26,077 nucleotides of DNA from Bacteroidota bacterium (GCA_023459355.1 JAEWUM010000041.1:1-26077); one strand, 5' to 3'. Shown: positions 5,825 through 15,256, counted from the stretch's first letter. Program-made: numbers and translations. The notes: generated by a model not told the origin, from the sequence alone.

Positions 5825-7363
5825 TCAGTTTGACATTATCAATTTATAATTTTCTTCAATATCAGTTATTTCTTTATCTGTCAGATTGGAGAATTCTTTT
5901 TCTCTTGCACGTTTTGAAAACCTTCCTTTGTTTTGTTCCAGGAATTTGACTAACAAAGCCACGGTATGATCCGGCATTTCAAATTCATCATCCAGGTACC
6001 GTTTAAATTCGTCGTATTGAATCAAATAATTGATTTCTTCAGGAATAATATTTTGGATAGTATCATGCACACAGTCGTATAAAAATTCGGCTTGTTTGGT
6101 GGCATCGAAGTATCGATAGAAATCCATCGTTTCATTTAACACCTCCACATTGTTGTTTTTCGTGACATCCCAAATTATAAAATCCAACAGCGGCTGAGAA
6201 TAGGATTCCAATACTTTTCGATAATCTTCAATATGACTTAACATGGAAGCCGATAGGGGGAAAATAATACCTTGTTGCGTAAATTGTTTCTTAGCTAAAA
6301 TATGGTGAATGATGTACCGGTGTATCCGGCCATTACCATCTTCGAAAGGGTGAATAAACACAAAACCAAAAGCAATGGCCGCAGCGGATAGAACCGGATT
6401 CATATCAGACTGCATCAGTAATTTGTAAGTACTTAACATACCATCAACCAAACTTTCCACATCCTGCCAGCGAGCCGAAATATGGTCGGGAACAGGTTCG
6501 CCCGTGATACGGTCATGTTCGCCAACGAAACCACCGGTTTTACGTAGTCCCATCGCCACGAACCGATCGTTCTCAATCACCACTTGCTGCAAGCGTAGCA
6601 ATTCTTCTTTACTCAAATCGATGGCACCGGCTTGTCCAATGGCTTTTGCCCAACGGGCTGCGCGTTTGCTTTTGGGACTTTCGCCCTCGATGGTGAATGA
6701 TGCCTTTGAATCCTTAAGCATCAGAAATGCCGAAGTGCGGAGTAAAATGTCTTTGTGAATGCCTTTTAGCGTTTGGTTGTTTTGTGCCATCAGGTCGGAA
6801 GCCATGTATTGCTCCAACTTAGGCGTCTTGCTGATGAGCGGACAAAAATCACGCGTTCCGGGCAGGTTGTTGATGATGCGGTGACGGGGAGAATTAACTC
6901 CCTCAGACAACGGATATTGTAAAGTGTCGTTCAGTAATTTTACATATTTAATTTTGGTGTCAGCATGCTCAATTTCTAATATCTTATTCATTAACCACTC
7001 ATACAAAAACCATATCCGCCTGCTATACTGTCCTGTTGGGTCTGTTCTTACAAGTTCGACCACAATATTTTCAGGCAATACCTCAAAAAGTTTTTTAAAG
7101 AAAAGCAGATTTACGCCTTCGTATTTTAACGCAAACACAATATGCTTGAAAAGTGTATCTTCCGGTAGATAGCTGCTTGAAAAGACCTGCCAGTTTTCAT
7201 TCTTGTATTTCGTGTTTTTATCGCAAACCAATGAAATTAAGTCAGGGAAAGGCATTTTTAATTCCCATTTACGAATCATCGCAGCATAACCTACAATATG
7301 TCCTTTCTCAGGCACAATGAGCCCATTAAAAATTGACGCTGAATATGAAATTTCGTTGCTCAT
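5825..7363 (-). CDS. Fic-domain protein (predicted AMP-transferase) with internal inhibitory motif
   Basis: 512 residues. The Fic core carries HPFEDGNGRIHR at 338-349, a full match to HPFx(D/E)GNGRxxR including catalytic H338. A preceding SFTIEG (222-227) fits the inhibitory motif (S/T)xxxE(G/N), placing it in the class II layout where the autoinhibitory helix lies N-terminal to the Fic core. Residues 1-190 form a region I do not recognise, perhaps substrate recognition. The last 100 residues are charged (LVKFLEQNKGRFSKRAREKE, FSNLTDKEITDIEENY) and may hold a small winged-helix-like fold. Fic proteins usually transfer AMP from ATP to Ser/Thr/Tyr hydroxyls of target proteins; the target is unknown. 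It is monocistronic, downstream of the efflux operon and upstream of umuC, with its own promoter. Confidence 0.9.
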   Translation of the reverse strand: MSNEISYSASIFNGLIVPEKGHIVGYAAMIRKWELKMPFPDLISLVCDKNTKYKNENWQVFSSSYLPEDTLFKHIVFALKYEGVNLLFFKKLFEVLPENIVVELVRTDPTGQYSRRIWFLYEWLMNKILEIEHADTKIKYVKLLNDTLQYPLSEGVNSPRHRIINNLPGTRDFCPLISKTPKLEQYMASDLMAQNNQTLKGIHKDILLRTSAFLMLKDSKASFTIEGESPKSKRAARWAKAIGQAGAIDLSKEELLRLQQVVIENDRFVAMGLRKTGGFVGEHDRITGEPVPDHISARWQDVESLVDGMLSTYKLLMQSDMNPVLSAAAIAFGFVFIHPFEDGNGRIHRYIIHHILAKKQFTQQGIIFPLSASMLSHIEDYRKVLESYSQPLLDFIIWDVTKNNNVEVLNETMDFYRYFDATKQAEFLYDCVHDTIQNIIPEEINYLIQYDEFKRYLDDEFEMPDHTVALLVKFLEQNKGRFSKRAREKEFSNLTDKEITDIEENYKLIMSN

Positions 7364-7398
7364 GCTGATAAATATAAAAAGTTGACGCTTAATGCATG

Positions 7399-7406
7399 CA
7401 AATATA
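7399..7406 (-). promoter_or_regulatory. Candidate -7 box for the Fic gene
   Basis: On the minus strand TATATTTG followed by C matches TAnnTTTG, 35 nt upstream of the Fic ATG. The expected -33 position (about 7426-7429) falls inside the first AAAAACGAACGGATT repeat and is a weak match. Confidence 0.5.
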
Positions 7407-7421
7407 ATTCATATTTCTAAT

Positions 7422-7456
7422 AAAAACGAACGGATTGCGAAAAAAACGAACGGATT
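7422..7456. repeat. Twin 15-bp direct repeats upstream of the Fic gene
   Basis: AAAAACGAACGGATT occurs at 7422-7436 and 7442-7456, a 20-bp period or about two helical turns. The proximal copy overlaps the expected -33 region of the Fic promoter. This is the arrangement expected for a dimer-binding operator, for example for autoregulation. The binding protein is unknown. Confidence 0.6.
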
Positions 7457-7640
7457 TTAATTAAATAAAAAAATATTAATCGCAACAACACATTATCACA
7501 GGACAAAAATACTTTTTCTTTTCAATGTATGAAACTGGTCATTGAATCAAATCTTCTGAATAGATATTAAATTGATGGTGGAAAAACTGTTTGTTTGAGC
7601 TTTATAATGGTATGGTTAGCCTGAAAATGTCAGATAAGAA
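7457..7640. other. Intergenic stretch without recognised gene
   Basis: Between the Fic upstream repeats and the efflux-operon terminator I see no coding pattern, RNA gene or clear repeat. It is AT-rich and includes long A/T runs. Confidence 0.5.
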
Positions 7641-7671
7641 CAGGTGCATTAAACGTAGCTTAATGCACCTG
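7641..7671 (-). terminator. Terminator of the efflux operon
   Basis: CAGGTGCATTAA and TTAATGCACCTG form a perfect 12-bp stem with a 7-nt loop, 20 nt beyond the cusB-like stop codon. On the minus strand the stem is followed by a short T-rich stretch (TTCTTATCT). Confidence 0.7.
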
Positions 7672-7690
7672 TTAATTGTTAAATTATACT

Positions 7691-9301
7691 TTAATTTTCT
7701 TTGTATTTGCAACAACCGGGCAAAGCATCATATGCTTCCTGATCAGCTTTATCCTGATCAGTTTCATGTCCGGCTTTGGCTATCGATTTACTGATTGTTT
7801 TCAGGTTGGTTTGATGAGCATCAAAATTCAGATGAAGTTCCCGGGTTTTCATATCCCACGTAGCTGATGAAACGCCGGCAACACTTTTTGCTGTTTTCTC
7901 AATCCTGTCTTTACACATTTCACACAAACCCTGAACCTTCAGAATTTCATGCTTGTTTTGCATTGAACCGGGTTGTACATTCATGCTGTGTTTTTCGTGC
8001 CCGGTAACCGGCTTGGCTGCTTCGGCATTCATCATACTGCGTTTGCCCTCAAGTTGTGCGGTCGCATCAATGGAAAATGCTCCGTTTGTAACAATTTCAT
8101 CTCCTGCATGCAGGCCCGACAATACAACATAGGATGATCCGAGCGATGGACCAAGTTCTATTTCCCGCAGCATAAAAGCAGGTGTTTCAGTGTCCGGTTG
8201 TTTTACATAAACGATAGAACGTTTACCTGTCCATAAAACGGCTGATTTGGGAATTACAATTTCATCGCTTTGCTGCCGGAGTGATGCATTAACTTTGGCA
8301 ACAGCATACATTTCGGGTTTCATGAGCATTCCCGGATTGGAAGTTACCACTCTGACCTTAGAAGTACGGGTAGTTTTGTCTAATAAGGGATCAATGAATG
8401 AAATCTTTCCAGAAAATGTTCTCCCCGGAATGGCTTGCAGTGTAAATTCAAGCTTATCACCTACTTTTAAGAATGGCAAATCCATTTCATACGCATCAAA
8501 CATAGCCCAAACCTGTGACAGATTGGCTACTTGCAGCAAAACAGTTCCCTGATTGATATAATCGCCCTGACTTACATTTTTGCTGATAACTACGCCGTTT
8601 GTGTTGGATTTAATGTCAATGACAGGATTAACTTTCTCTGATTTAATGATTGCATCAATCTGATTATCTGTTAACTTCCATAACCTCAATTTCTCTTTTG
8701 AAGCTTCAATCAACATGGGCTGTACAGGTTGCATTTTCAAAGCTTCCAGCAACTCTTGTTGTGCATTCAGCAAGTCGGGTGAATAAACCGAGGCAATTGT
8801 TTGTCCCTGTTTGATGCTTTCACCTGTAAAGTTGACATAGAGTTTCTCGATACGTCCGTTTACATGAGAAGTTTGAGATTGCGACAGGCGTTCATCCACC
8901 CGGATCGTGCCGTAAAGTTGAATTTCCTTTACAGCATGTTGTCTGCCAACCAGGGTTGTCTGTATATTTGCCAATGCAATGGCTTCGTCCGACATCTGAA
9001 TGGCATCCGGATTTATGGCATCGCCTCCATTTCCCGATTTCTTTAGTGGAATTAAATCCATAGCACAGATTGGGCATTTCCCGGGTTTATCCATTTTTAT
9101 CTGTGGGTGCATGGAACATGTCCAGACAGTATCATCTGTCAGTTCGTGTACGTGACCATGTTCGTCTTCGTTCTGATTTCCGGATGAATTGCCGAAGAAT
9201 AACCATCCGAGAAATAAACCAATGGTCAATAACAGTCCGTATTTTACGTATTTATGACGAAGAATATTGCTGTTTAATACTTTTTTTATCTTGTTTTTCA
9301 T
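7691..9301 (-). CDS. cusB: CusB-like periplasmic adaptor of heavy-metal efflux, with HMBD and HMA domains
   Basis: 536 residues from the ATG at 9301; an ATG at 9325 adds eight residues but overlaps the tolC-like gene end. An N-terminal membrane anchor lies at about 21-36 (YGLLLTIGLFLGWLFFG). A heavy-metal-binding domain follows at about 59-86 (WTCSMHPQI, CPICAMDLIPL). Next come the barrel-sandwich, hairpin and beta-barrel parts of a membrane-fusion protein (YVNFTGESIKQGQTIASVYS, SQVWAMFDAYEMDL). The C-terminal HMA-like domain from about residue 453 has CEMC and ends in LPGCCKY. The protein would bridge the inner-membrane pump and the outer-membrane channel and hand Cu(I)/Ag(I) to the pump. 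The two extra metal-binding domains at the ends are common in Bacteroidota. It is last in the operon. Metal specificity is inferred from Cys/Met motifs only. Confidence 0.9.
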   Translation of the reverse strand: MKNKIKKVLNSNILRHKYVKYGLLLTIGLFLGWLFFGNSSGNQNEDEHGHVHELTDDTVWTCSMHPQIKMDKPGKCPICAMDLIPLKKSGNGGDAINPDAIQMSDEAIALANIQTTLVGRQHAVKEIQLYGTIRVDERLSQSQTSHVNGRIEKLYVNFTGESIKQGQTIASVYSPDLLNAQQELLEALKMQPVQPMLIEASKEKLRLWKLTDNQIDAIIKSEKVNPVIDIKSNTNGVVISKNVSQGDYINQGTVLLQVANLSQVWAMFDAYEMDLPFLKVGDKLEFTLQAIPGRTFSGKISFIDPLLDKTTRTSKVRVVTSNPGMLMKPEMYAVAKVNASLRQQSDEIVIPKSAVLWTGKRSIVYVKQPDTETPAFMLREIELGPSLGSSYVVLSGLHAGDEIVTNGAFSIDATAQLEGKRSMMNAEAAKPVTGHEKHSMNVQPGSMQNKHEILKVQGLCEMCKDRIEKTAKSVAGVSSATWDMKTRELHLNFDAHQTNLKTISKSIAKAGHETDQDKADQEAYDALPGCCKYKEN

Positions 9302-9311
9302 CTTGCTTTTT

Positions 9312-10754
9312 TTATTTAGTTTCATTAAATGAGATTAAGCGTTGCGCATTTGCTACCATTGTATTGAATGATGCAATGGCTTCCGCTTTCCTTAGTCGAT
9401 AATCCAGTAACTGACGTTGCACCTGAATGACATTGGTCAGATCACTTTTCCCTGTTACAAATTCCTGAACCATCAGGTTGTATGCAGTATTTGCAAGCTT
9501 TGTTTGTTTTTCTAACAGCCTGATTTGTCTCGATGCATCGTCAAGCAGGTGTTTTGTCTGAAATAATTCTGTTTCCAGTGCATTCATCGTGTTTGCATAC
9601 TTTTCCCGGCTCGATTGCCACCTTAATTGTCCCTCTTTTTGCTGTGCTTTGTATTTGTTGCGGTAAATGGGAATACTTACTGACAACATCGGCATCAGCA
9701 TATCCATACCATTCATGGATGTAACAGGTATTTCCATTGCTGTTCGTTTTTTAAGCAGCGAATATTGAAGTCCAACACCCAACATCGGATAGCTCATTTT
9801 TTTATCCATTTCTTGTTTGGCTTTATAAGCAAGCGCTTCTTCGTTAAGCATTCCCAACATCGGATTTTGAGTTGCAATTCTTTCCATAGCTGATGGAATG
9901 TCCAGTATGAAAGGGATTTGCTCAAAAGTATCAGGCACTTCTACTTCGCTTTCTGCCGGCCGGTTGAGTAAAGTGTTAAACCTGGCTTTTTCTGACTTTA
10001 TTTCGGAAAGAAGACGCTCAATATTGTTTTCCAGTTCAGCTGTTTCAAGCTGAATTCTTAATACATCCGACAGGCCGGATACACCTGAACCCATATTCCC
10101 CTGAGAACCTCCCATTGAAGACATCGTGTTGTTTCCTGATAATGCCTGATTGCCGGTCGCGCCCATTCCTTTCATTCCGCCCATTCCACTACTTGTTGTA
10201 GCAGTAGAACCTGGTTGAGGTGTCGGAATTGAAACAGAATAACCCGGGGATGTACCGGTTGGCGATGCGTATTTCCGGACAGACAATGTTTCCAGTTGTT
10301 CGAGATATTGCTTGTGTTCCTGACTGTTAATCAGTTTTTGTTGCAAACTGCAAAGTATAAACCATTGGGTATAAACGTTTAGATACAGATTGTCTCTCGT
10401 TTCTCGGAACTTCTCATATGCCATATTTGCCATGTGATTTGCTTCCGTTTGCGCGGATTTGCGCGTGCCGAACCACGGAAACATCTGCATAAGCGTAAAA
10501 TCAGCAACCCGGCTTCCGTCGATAATATCCATAGGTTTCAGGAAAAATCCCATGTCAAGTTGTGGGTCAGGAATGGTTCCTGCCTGCGGTATTTTTTGCA
10601 ATGCTGCCTGATAGGCGAGGAAATCAGCTTTTAGGCCGGGATTGTTTTGTACGGCTGTTTCAAGATAATCAGTCAAACGCTCCGGTTGAGCAGACATCCC
10701 GAAACTTATCATTGCTAATATCATAAAAATGATTGTTTTTTTTAATTTAGTCAT
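9312..10754 (-). CDS. TolC/CusC-family outer-membrane efflux channel with Met-rich loop
   Basis: 480 residues with a signal peptide (MTKLKKTIIFMILAMISFG, then MSAQ). The repeated alpha-helical barrel halves of the outer-membrane efflux family are recognisable (RLTDYLETAVQNNPGLKADF; later TAYNLMVQEFVTGKSDLTNV). Around residues 185-225 there is a Gly/Met/Ser-rich insertion (GMGGMKGMGATGNQ, then NTMSSMGGSQGNMGSG) that looks like a soft-metal-binding or flexible loop. It lies 12 nt after the cusA-like gene and ends just before the cusB-like start, so it is the middle gene of a tripartite exporter operon. A related channel for another substrate cannot be excluded from this gene alone, but the neighbours decide it. 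Confidence 0.88.
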   Translation of the reverse strand: MTKLKKTIIFMILAMISFGMSAQPERLTDYLETAVQNNPGLKADFLAYQAALQKIPQAGTIPDPQLDMGFFLKPMDIIDGSRVADFTLMQMFPWFGTRKSAQTEANHMANMAYEKFRETRDNLYLNVYTQWFILCSLQQKLINSQEHKQYLEQLETLSVRKYASPTGTSPGYSVSIPTPQPGSTATTSSGMGGMKGMGATGNQALSGNNTMSSMGGSQGNMGSGVSGLSDVLRIQLETAELENNIERLLSEIKSEKARFNTLLNRPAESEVEVPDTFEQIPFILDIPSAMERIATQNPMLGMLNEEALAYKAKQEMDKKMSYPMLGVGLQYSLLKKRTAMEIPVTSMNGMDMLMPMLSVSIPIYRNKYKAQQKEGQLRWQSSREKYANTMNALETELFQTKHLLDDASRQIRLLEKQTKLANTAYNLMVQEFVTGKSDLTNVIQVQRQLLDYRLRKAEAIASFNTMVANAQRLISFNETK

Positions 10755-10766
10755 AACAGGATGATT

Positions 10767-13700
10767 TTATTCGTTCAATTTTTTTTCTTTCTTTATCACA
10801 TTTTCGCGCCACATACTTTGCAGTACAGGCACAACGAAGATGGTCATCGACTGAATAAGCATGCCACCAAATGTTGGAATAGCCATAGGAATCATGATGT
10901 CCGAACCTCTTCCGGTAGAGGTTAAAATCGGTAATAAAGCAATCAGTGTAACCGCTGTGGTCATAGAAGCAGGTCTTACACGCCTCAATCCCGCGTAAAC
11001 AACTGCTTCCCGTATATCTTCCACTGTTTGTGGATTTCTCTCCAGGAATGTATCATGAATAAATGAACCCATCAAAACCCCGTCGCTGGTGGAGATACCA
11101 AACAGCGCGATAAATCCTACCCACACAGCGATGCTTAAATTAATGGGGTGAATCTGAAATAAATCCTGTAAGTTCAAATTACCGATAGTAATGTTCATAA
11201 ACCAGGGCTCACCATATAACCACAACAGTATAAATCCACCTGCAAATGCCACAAATACGCCCGAAAAGTGGATAAACGAAGCGGTAACCGATTTGAACTG
11301 GAAATACAAAATGACTAAAATCAAAACCAGACAAAGCGGGATTAACAGTAGCAATCGAGCCGACGCTCTTTGTTGTTGTTCATAATTTCCTGCAAACTGA
11401 TAGGATACGCCTTTGGGTAGTTGTATTTCTCCTGTGCTGATTTTTTCTTTCAGTATTTTATCGGCTTGCATAACCACATCCACTTCTGCCTTGTCGGCTA
11501 CTTTGTCAAAAATCACGTACCCCAACAGGAAGGTGTTTTCACTTTGTATCATTTGTGCCCCCCGGGTATAACCGATATCAGCAACCTCACTCAACGGAAT
11601 TTGCGCTCCGGTAGCGGTCGGAATAATAAGTTTTCCCAGTTCTTCCGGGTTCCCTCTCAATTCCCGTGGATATCTCAGGCGTACCGGGAAACGTTCACGT
11701 CCTTCCACTGTCGTACTTAACGGCATTCCGCCAACAGCCGAACTGATGATGTCCTGTAAGTCGGCAATCGTGATTCCATAGCGAGCCAGGTTTTGCCGGT
11801 TAAGCTTAATTTCGATGTAAGGAGCGCCTACAGCACGGTCGTAAAATACGGTTGAGGGTAAAATGGAAGGCACATCTTTCAGAGCGCTTTCAATGATCTT
11901 ACCACCTGCTTCAATCGATTCCAGATCGGGTCCCGACACCTTAACACCCATGGGTGCACGCATACCTGTTGAGAGCATCACCAGGCGTGCTTCAATGGGT
12001 TGAAGCTTAGGGGCTGAAGTTAGTCCCGGTAAATGTGAAACATTGACAATCTCCTGCCAGATGTCATTTTCGCTCTTGATTTCCGGTCTCCACTGCCGGT
12101 AGTAATCTCCACGTTTGTCAACAACTAAACTGTCAGCCGGGACTAACCTGAAACCATTTTTTGGATGATAATACGACCCGTTTTTCAGGAGGTATTCTCC
12201 TTTTCTGTTTACCTTAAACCGAACCCGGTGTCCGTCTTCATCCAGGATATATTCCGGTCGGTAATTGATTACATTTTCAAACATTTGAGCAGGAGCCGGA
12301 TCAAGCGCCGAATTTACTCTTCCCCATTTACCCACAGTCGTTTCTATCTCCGGAATATTTTTTATCCGTTTGTCGAGTGCTTCAATGAATTTCAGATTTT
12401 GTTCTATTCCGGTATGCGGCATGCTTGTTGGCATCAGCAGGAATGAACCTTCATTCAGACTTGGCATAAACTCTTTACCGATACCCGGAAATTTTTTGGA
12501 TATGGTACTCCAGGCTGTTGTCTGACGGAAACTTTTCCAGCCTGTTGTTTCGAATCCTTTGGCTATAAAACCAAATGTAGTGTCAAATCCGAGCCAGATG
12601 GTAAATCCAAACACCACCGTGAAAACGGGTAACAACATAAACTTCCACCGGTTGGCAAGACACCAACGTATAATTTGTTCGTAACGGGATATCAGGAATG
12701 TGAAAAACCCTAGTATCAGGGCGATACATACGGCAACTACCAAAAGATTGGCAATAAAACCCGCTTGCGGTCCTACCGGGAGCCATTCGGATGTGAGGAA
12801 AGCAACGGCTCCTGCAATCGCGATTCCGGCTGTAATATAAGATGCCGTTTTTTTATTTTTCCATTTATGTGCGTACAAATTGCTGATACCGAACAAAGGT
12901 AAAATCAGCGCGATGGCTACACCGGTAAATACAAATATCAGCATTCCTCCTGCAACTAAAGCAATATTCAGATACCTGCGTACTGTTTTGGAAGAAAGTT
13001 TAACGGAGAAAAAATAGTAAGTCAGTGTGGGGACAATTGTCATACTCAAAACAAGGGCGGATATCAATGTAATGGTTTTGGTATATGCCAGTGGTTTGAA
13101 TAGCTTGCCTTCCTGTGCTTCCAAAAAGAAAACAGGAATAAAACTGATAATTGTTGTAAGCATGGCCACAATGGTGGGTGTGGAGACTTCACTTACAGCA
13201 CGATAAATCAGATTTATAAAGTCCTTCCCCTTCGTAATGCCTTTATTCTCTGGTTTTTCCATGTGCTGAATGGTGTTTTCCACGAAGACAACACCAATGT
13301 CAACCATAACGCCGACTGCGATTGCTATGCCTGAAAGCGCGACAATATTGGCATCGATTTTCAACAATCGCATGATGATAAAGGTAGCCAGCACAGCAAT
13401 CGGAAGTAAAGCCGAGATTACAACGGATGCGCGCAGGTTGACAATGATGATGATAATCACGATGATACTGATAAGTATTTCGTGCGTTAAATCACTTTCC
13501 AGTGTGCCAATTGTTTCCTGGATTAATCCGGATCGATCGTAAAAAGGAATTACGGTTACTTTCGAAACGGTGCCGTCAGGAAGTGTTTTCTGTGGCAGAC
13601 CGGTTTCAAGTTCCCTGATTTTATCTTTTACATTGTCGATAACCTGAAGTGGGTTAGAGCCATACCGGGCTACTACTACACCGCCAACAGCTTCCACACC

Positions 13701-14591
13701 CTCTTTATCCAGGCCTCCACGGCGAGTGGCTGGGCCTAAATTGACAAATGCGATGTCTTTTATTTTGACAGGAACTCCGTTGCGAACTGTTACTACGGCT
13801 TCTTCCAGATCGGTAACGTTTTTTATATAGCCGAGACCACGGACAAGGTATTCCACCTGATTGATTTCGATGGTCTCAGCGCCTATGTCGATATTACTTT
13901 TCTGAACTGCGTTCATCACATCCATGATGGTAACGTTGAATGCGCGCATGGCGTCAGGATTGATTTCTACCTGATATTCCTTCACAAAACCACCAATTGA
14001 AGCTACTTCAGAAACTCCCCCGGCCGAAGATAATGCATATCTGACTTGAAAGTCCTGTATGCTGCGGAGTTCATCATGATCCCATCCGCCGGTTGGAGCG
14101 CCGGTTTCTGGATTTCTGCCTTCCAGTGTGTACCAAAAAATCTGCCCCAGGGATGTTGCATCCGGACCGAGACTTGGCTGAACACCATCGGGAAGCGTAC
14201 CGGATGGTAGTGAGTTTAATTTTTCGAGTATGCGGGAGCGGCTCCAATAAAACTCTATATCCTCGTCAAAAATGATATAGATGAACGACATACCGAACAT
14301 GGAAGTGCTGCGTATGGTTTTCACTCCGGGGATACCAAGTAATGAAGTTGTTAATGGATAAGTAATTTGTTCCTGAATATCTTTTGGAGAGCGCCCCATC
14401 CATTCTGTGGCGATAATTTGTTGATTATCGCCAATATCGGGAATGGCATCGACAGGTATCGGGTCTCTTGGCAGTATAGAACCTTTCCAGTTAAACGGGG
14501 CTGTCGATATTCCCCACATAATTACTGCCAATAGAAATAAAATAGTGATAACTTTGTTATCAAGAAAATATCTGATAATTTTATTTAGCAT
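10767..14591 (-). CDS. cusA: CusA-like heavy-metal efflux RND pump
   Basis: 1274 residues. HME-RND features: N-terminal TM1 with the PVDAIPDIGDNQ segment, the TM4 proton-relay motif AVGVMVDIGVVFVEN (D431, E438), the metal-pathway segment GMRAPMG (about 876-882), and PTSMPHTG (about 721-728). About 230 residues above the usual 1040 are explained by two insertions. One is extra transmembrane helices at about 540-650 (NIALVAGGMLIFVFTGVAIA and following). The other is a periplasmic block at about 775-845 (YRPEYILDEDGHRVRF, NRKGEYLLKNGSYYHPKNGF). I recall both as common in Bacteroidota CusA proteins. It is an inner-membrane proton antiporter moving Cu(I)/Ag(I) outward through the CusB- and CusC-like partners. 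It opens the three-gene operon; no dedicated metal sensor gene is nearby. Confidence 0.92.
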   Translation of the reverse strand: MLNKIIRYFLDNKVITILFLLAVIMWGISTAPFNWKGSILPRDPIPVDAIPDIGDNQQIIATEWMGRSPKDIQEQITYPLTTSLLGIPGVKTIRSTSMFGMSFIYIIFDEDIEFYWSRSRILEKLNSLPSGTLPDGVQPSLGPDATSLGQIFWYTLEGRNPETGAPTGGWDHDELRSIQDFQVRYALSSAGGVSEVASIGGFVKEYQVEINPDAMRAFNVTIMDVMNAVQKSNIDIGAETIEINQVEYLVRGLGYIKNVTDLEEAVVTVRNGVPVKIKDIAFVNLGPATRRGGLDKEGVEAVGGVVVARYGSNPLQVIDNVKDKIRELETGLPQKTLPDGTVSKVTVIPFYDRSGLIQETIGTLESDLTHEILISIIVIIIIIVNLRASVVISALLPIAVLATFIIMRLLKIDANIVALSGIAIAVGVMVDIGVVFVENTIQHMEKPENKGITKGKDFINLIYRAVSEVSTPTIVAMLTTIISFIPVFFLEAQEGKLFKPLAYTKTITLISALVLSMTIVPTLTYYFFSVKLSSKTVRRYLNIALVAGGMLIFVFTGVAIALILPLFGISNLYAHKWKNKKTASYITAGIAIAGAVAFLTSEWLPVGPQAGFIANLLVVAVCIALILGFFTFLISRYEQIIRWCLANRWKFMLLPVFTVVFGFTIWLGFDTTFGFIAKGFETTGWKSFRQTTAWSTISKKFPGIGKEFMPSLNEGSFLLMPTSMPHTGIEQNLKFIEALDKRIKNIPEIETTVGKWGRVNSALDPAPAQMFENVINYRPEYILDEDGHRVRFKVNRKGEYLLKNGSYYHPKNGFRLVPADSLVVDKRGDYYRQWRPEIKSENDIWQEIVNVSHLPGLTSAPKLQPIEARLVMLSTGMRAPMGVKVSGPDLESIEAGGKIIESALKDVPSILPSTVFYDRAVGAPYIEIKLNRQNLARYGITIADLQDIISSAVGGMPLSTTVEGRERFPVRLRYPRELRGNPEELGKLIIPTATGAQIPLSEVADIGYTRGAQMIQSENTFLLGYVIFDKVADKAEVDVVMQADKILKEKISTGEIQLPKGVSYQFAGNYEQQQRASARLLLLIPLCLVLILVILYFQFKSVTASFIHFSGVFVAFAGGFILLWLYGEPWFMNITIGNLNLQDLFQIHPINLSIAVWVGFIALFGISTSDGVLMGSFIHDTFLERNPQTVEDIREAVVYAGLRRVRPASMTTAVTLIALLPILTSTGRGSDIMIPMAIPTFGGMLIQSMTIFVVPVLQSMWRENVIKKEKKLNE

Positions 14592-14650
14592 ATTGAGTTT
14601 ATTTGATTGGTGAACATGTTTTTAGCGTATAGATAAAATCAGGGCACTTA

Positions 14651-14658
14651 CAAATTTA
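14651..14658 (-). promoter_or_regulatory. Candidate -7 box for the efflux operon
   Basis: On the minus strand TAAATTTG matches TAnnTTTG, 59 nt upstream of the cusA-like ATG. A clear -33 was not found. It would give the pump operon a promoter separate from the HYC_CC_PP gene. Confidence 0.4.
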
Positions 14659-14696
14659 AAATGGATTTAAATTTATAAATGGCTGAAAATGTTCAA

Positions 14697-14723
14697 TCAA
14701 TAATCAATGTGGTTGATTATTGA
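14697..14723 (-). terminator. Hairpin between the HYC_CC_PP gene and the pump operon
   Basis: TCAATAATCAA and TTGATTATTGA form a perfect 11-bp stem around a 5-nt loop, beginning 11 nt past the HYC_CC_PP stop. It may be a terminator or an operator upstream of the pump promoter. On the minus strand only ATTGAACATTTT follows, so the T-tract is weak. Confidence 0.5.
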
Positions 14724-14734
14724 CCATCAAATAA

Positions 14735-15205
14735 TCAAATACGGTAAATGCAGACGAAAGTGTTTATACTCACGTCTCTCAGGAAAAGTCCGTCCGGGGG
14801 GAAGGCCTCTGACAGCAAAGGAGCTTTACTTTCAGGGTCATACTGTTTGAATAAGTTTTCGAGCGTTAACCAGGGAATGTCAAAAGCGCGTACGATTTGA
14901 CTAAAACTGATCTGGTTTAGCTCACTTTGAAACTCATCCGTCTGAACCTGAATTGTATGCGTGTCACAACAACTTGATCCATCAAAGGCATCACAGTTAT
15001 TGACGTTAGCATGCATTTCGTGTCCTGTTGTTGCACAGCACGATTGTTTTTCGGCAGCATGGGATGCGGTATCGCAACATGCATCAGCGTTGTCAATCAG
15101 ATTGAATGAATAGAGTTTTCCACTACAAAAGTGTACTGCAATAACAGGTTGTATTGCAATAAACATCATTACTGATAGTAGTATTGTGGCGTAAATCTTT
15201 TTCAT
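14735..15205 (-). CDS. HYC_CC_PP-family exported Cys-rich protein (metal-associated)
   Basis: 156 residues from the ATG at 15205, chosen because MKKIYATILLSVMMFIAIQP, then VIA, is a clean signal peptide; a longer start at 15259 only adds a non-signal-like lead. The protein has HFCSGKL just after the signal, several Cys pairs (DACCDTASH, QSCCATTGHEMH, GSSCCDTHT), and SEAFPPDGLFLRD near the end. That is the HYC/CC/PP pattern of a small family found beside Bacteroidota metal-efflux operons; function is not established to my knowledge. Cys and His density suggests periplasmic metal binding or sensing. It precedes cusA by 143 nt in the same direction. Confidence 0.75.
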   Translation of the reverse strand: MKKIYATILLSVMMFIAIQPVIAVHFCSGKLYSFNLIDNADACCDTASHAAEKQSCCATTGHEMHANVNNCDAFDGSSCCDTHTIQVQTDEFQSELNQISFSQIVRAFDIPWLTLENLFKQYDPESKAPLLSEAFPPDGLFLRDVSINTFVCIYRI

Positions 15206-15256
15206 TCTGGTCACTTTCAATATCTTTCTAACAAAAGAGCATGTAAAAATGTTTGA

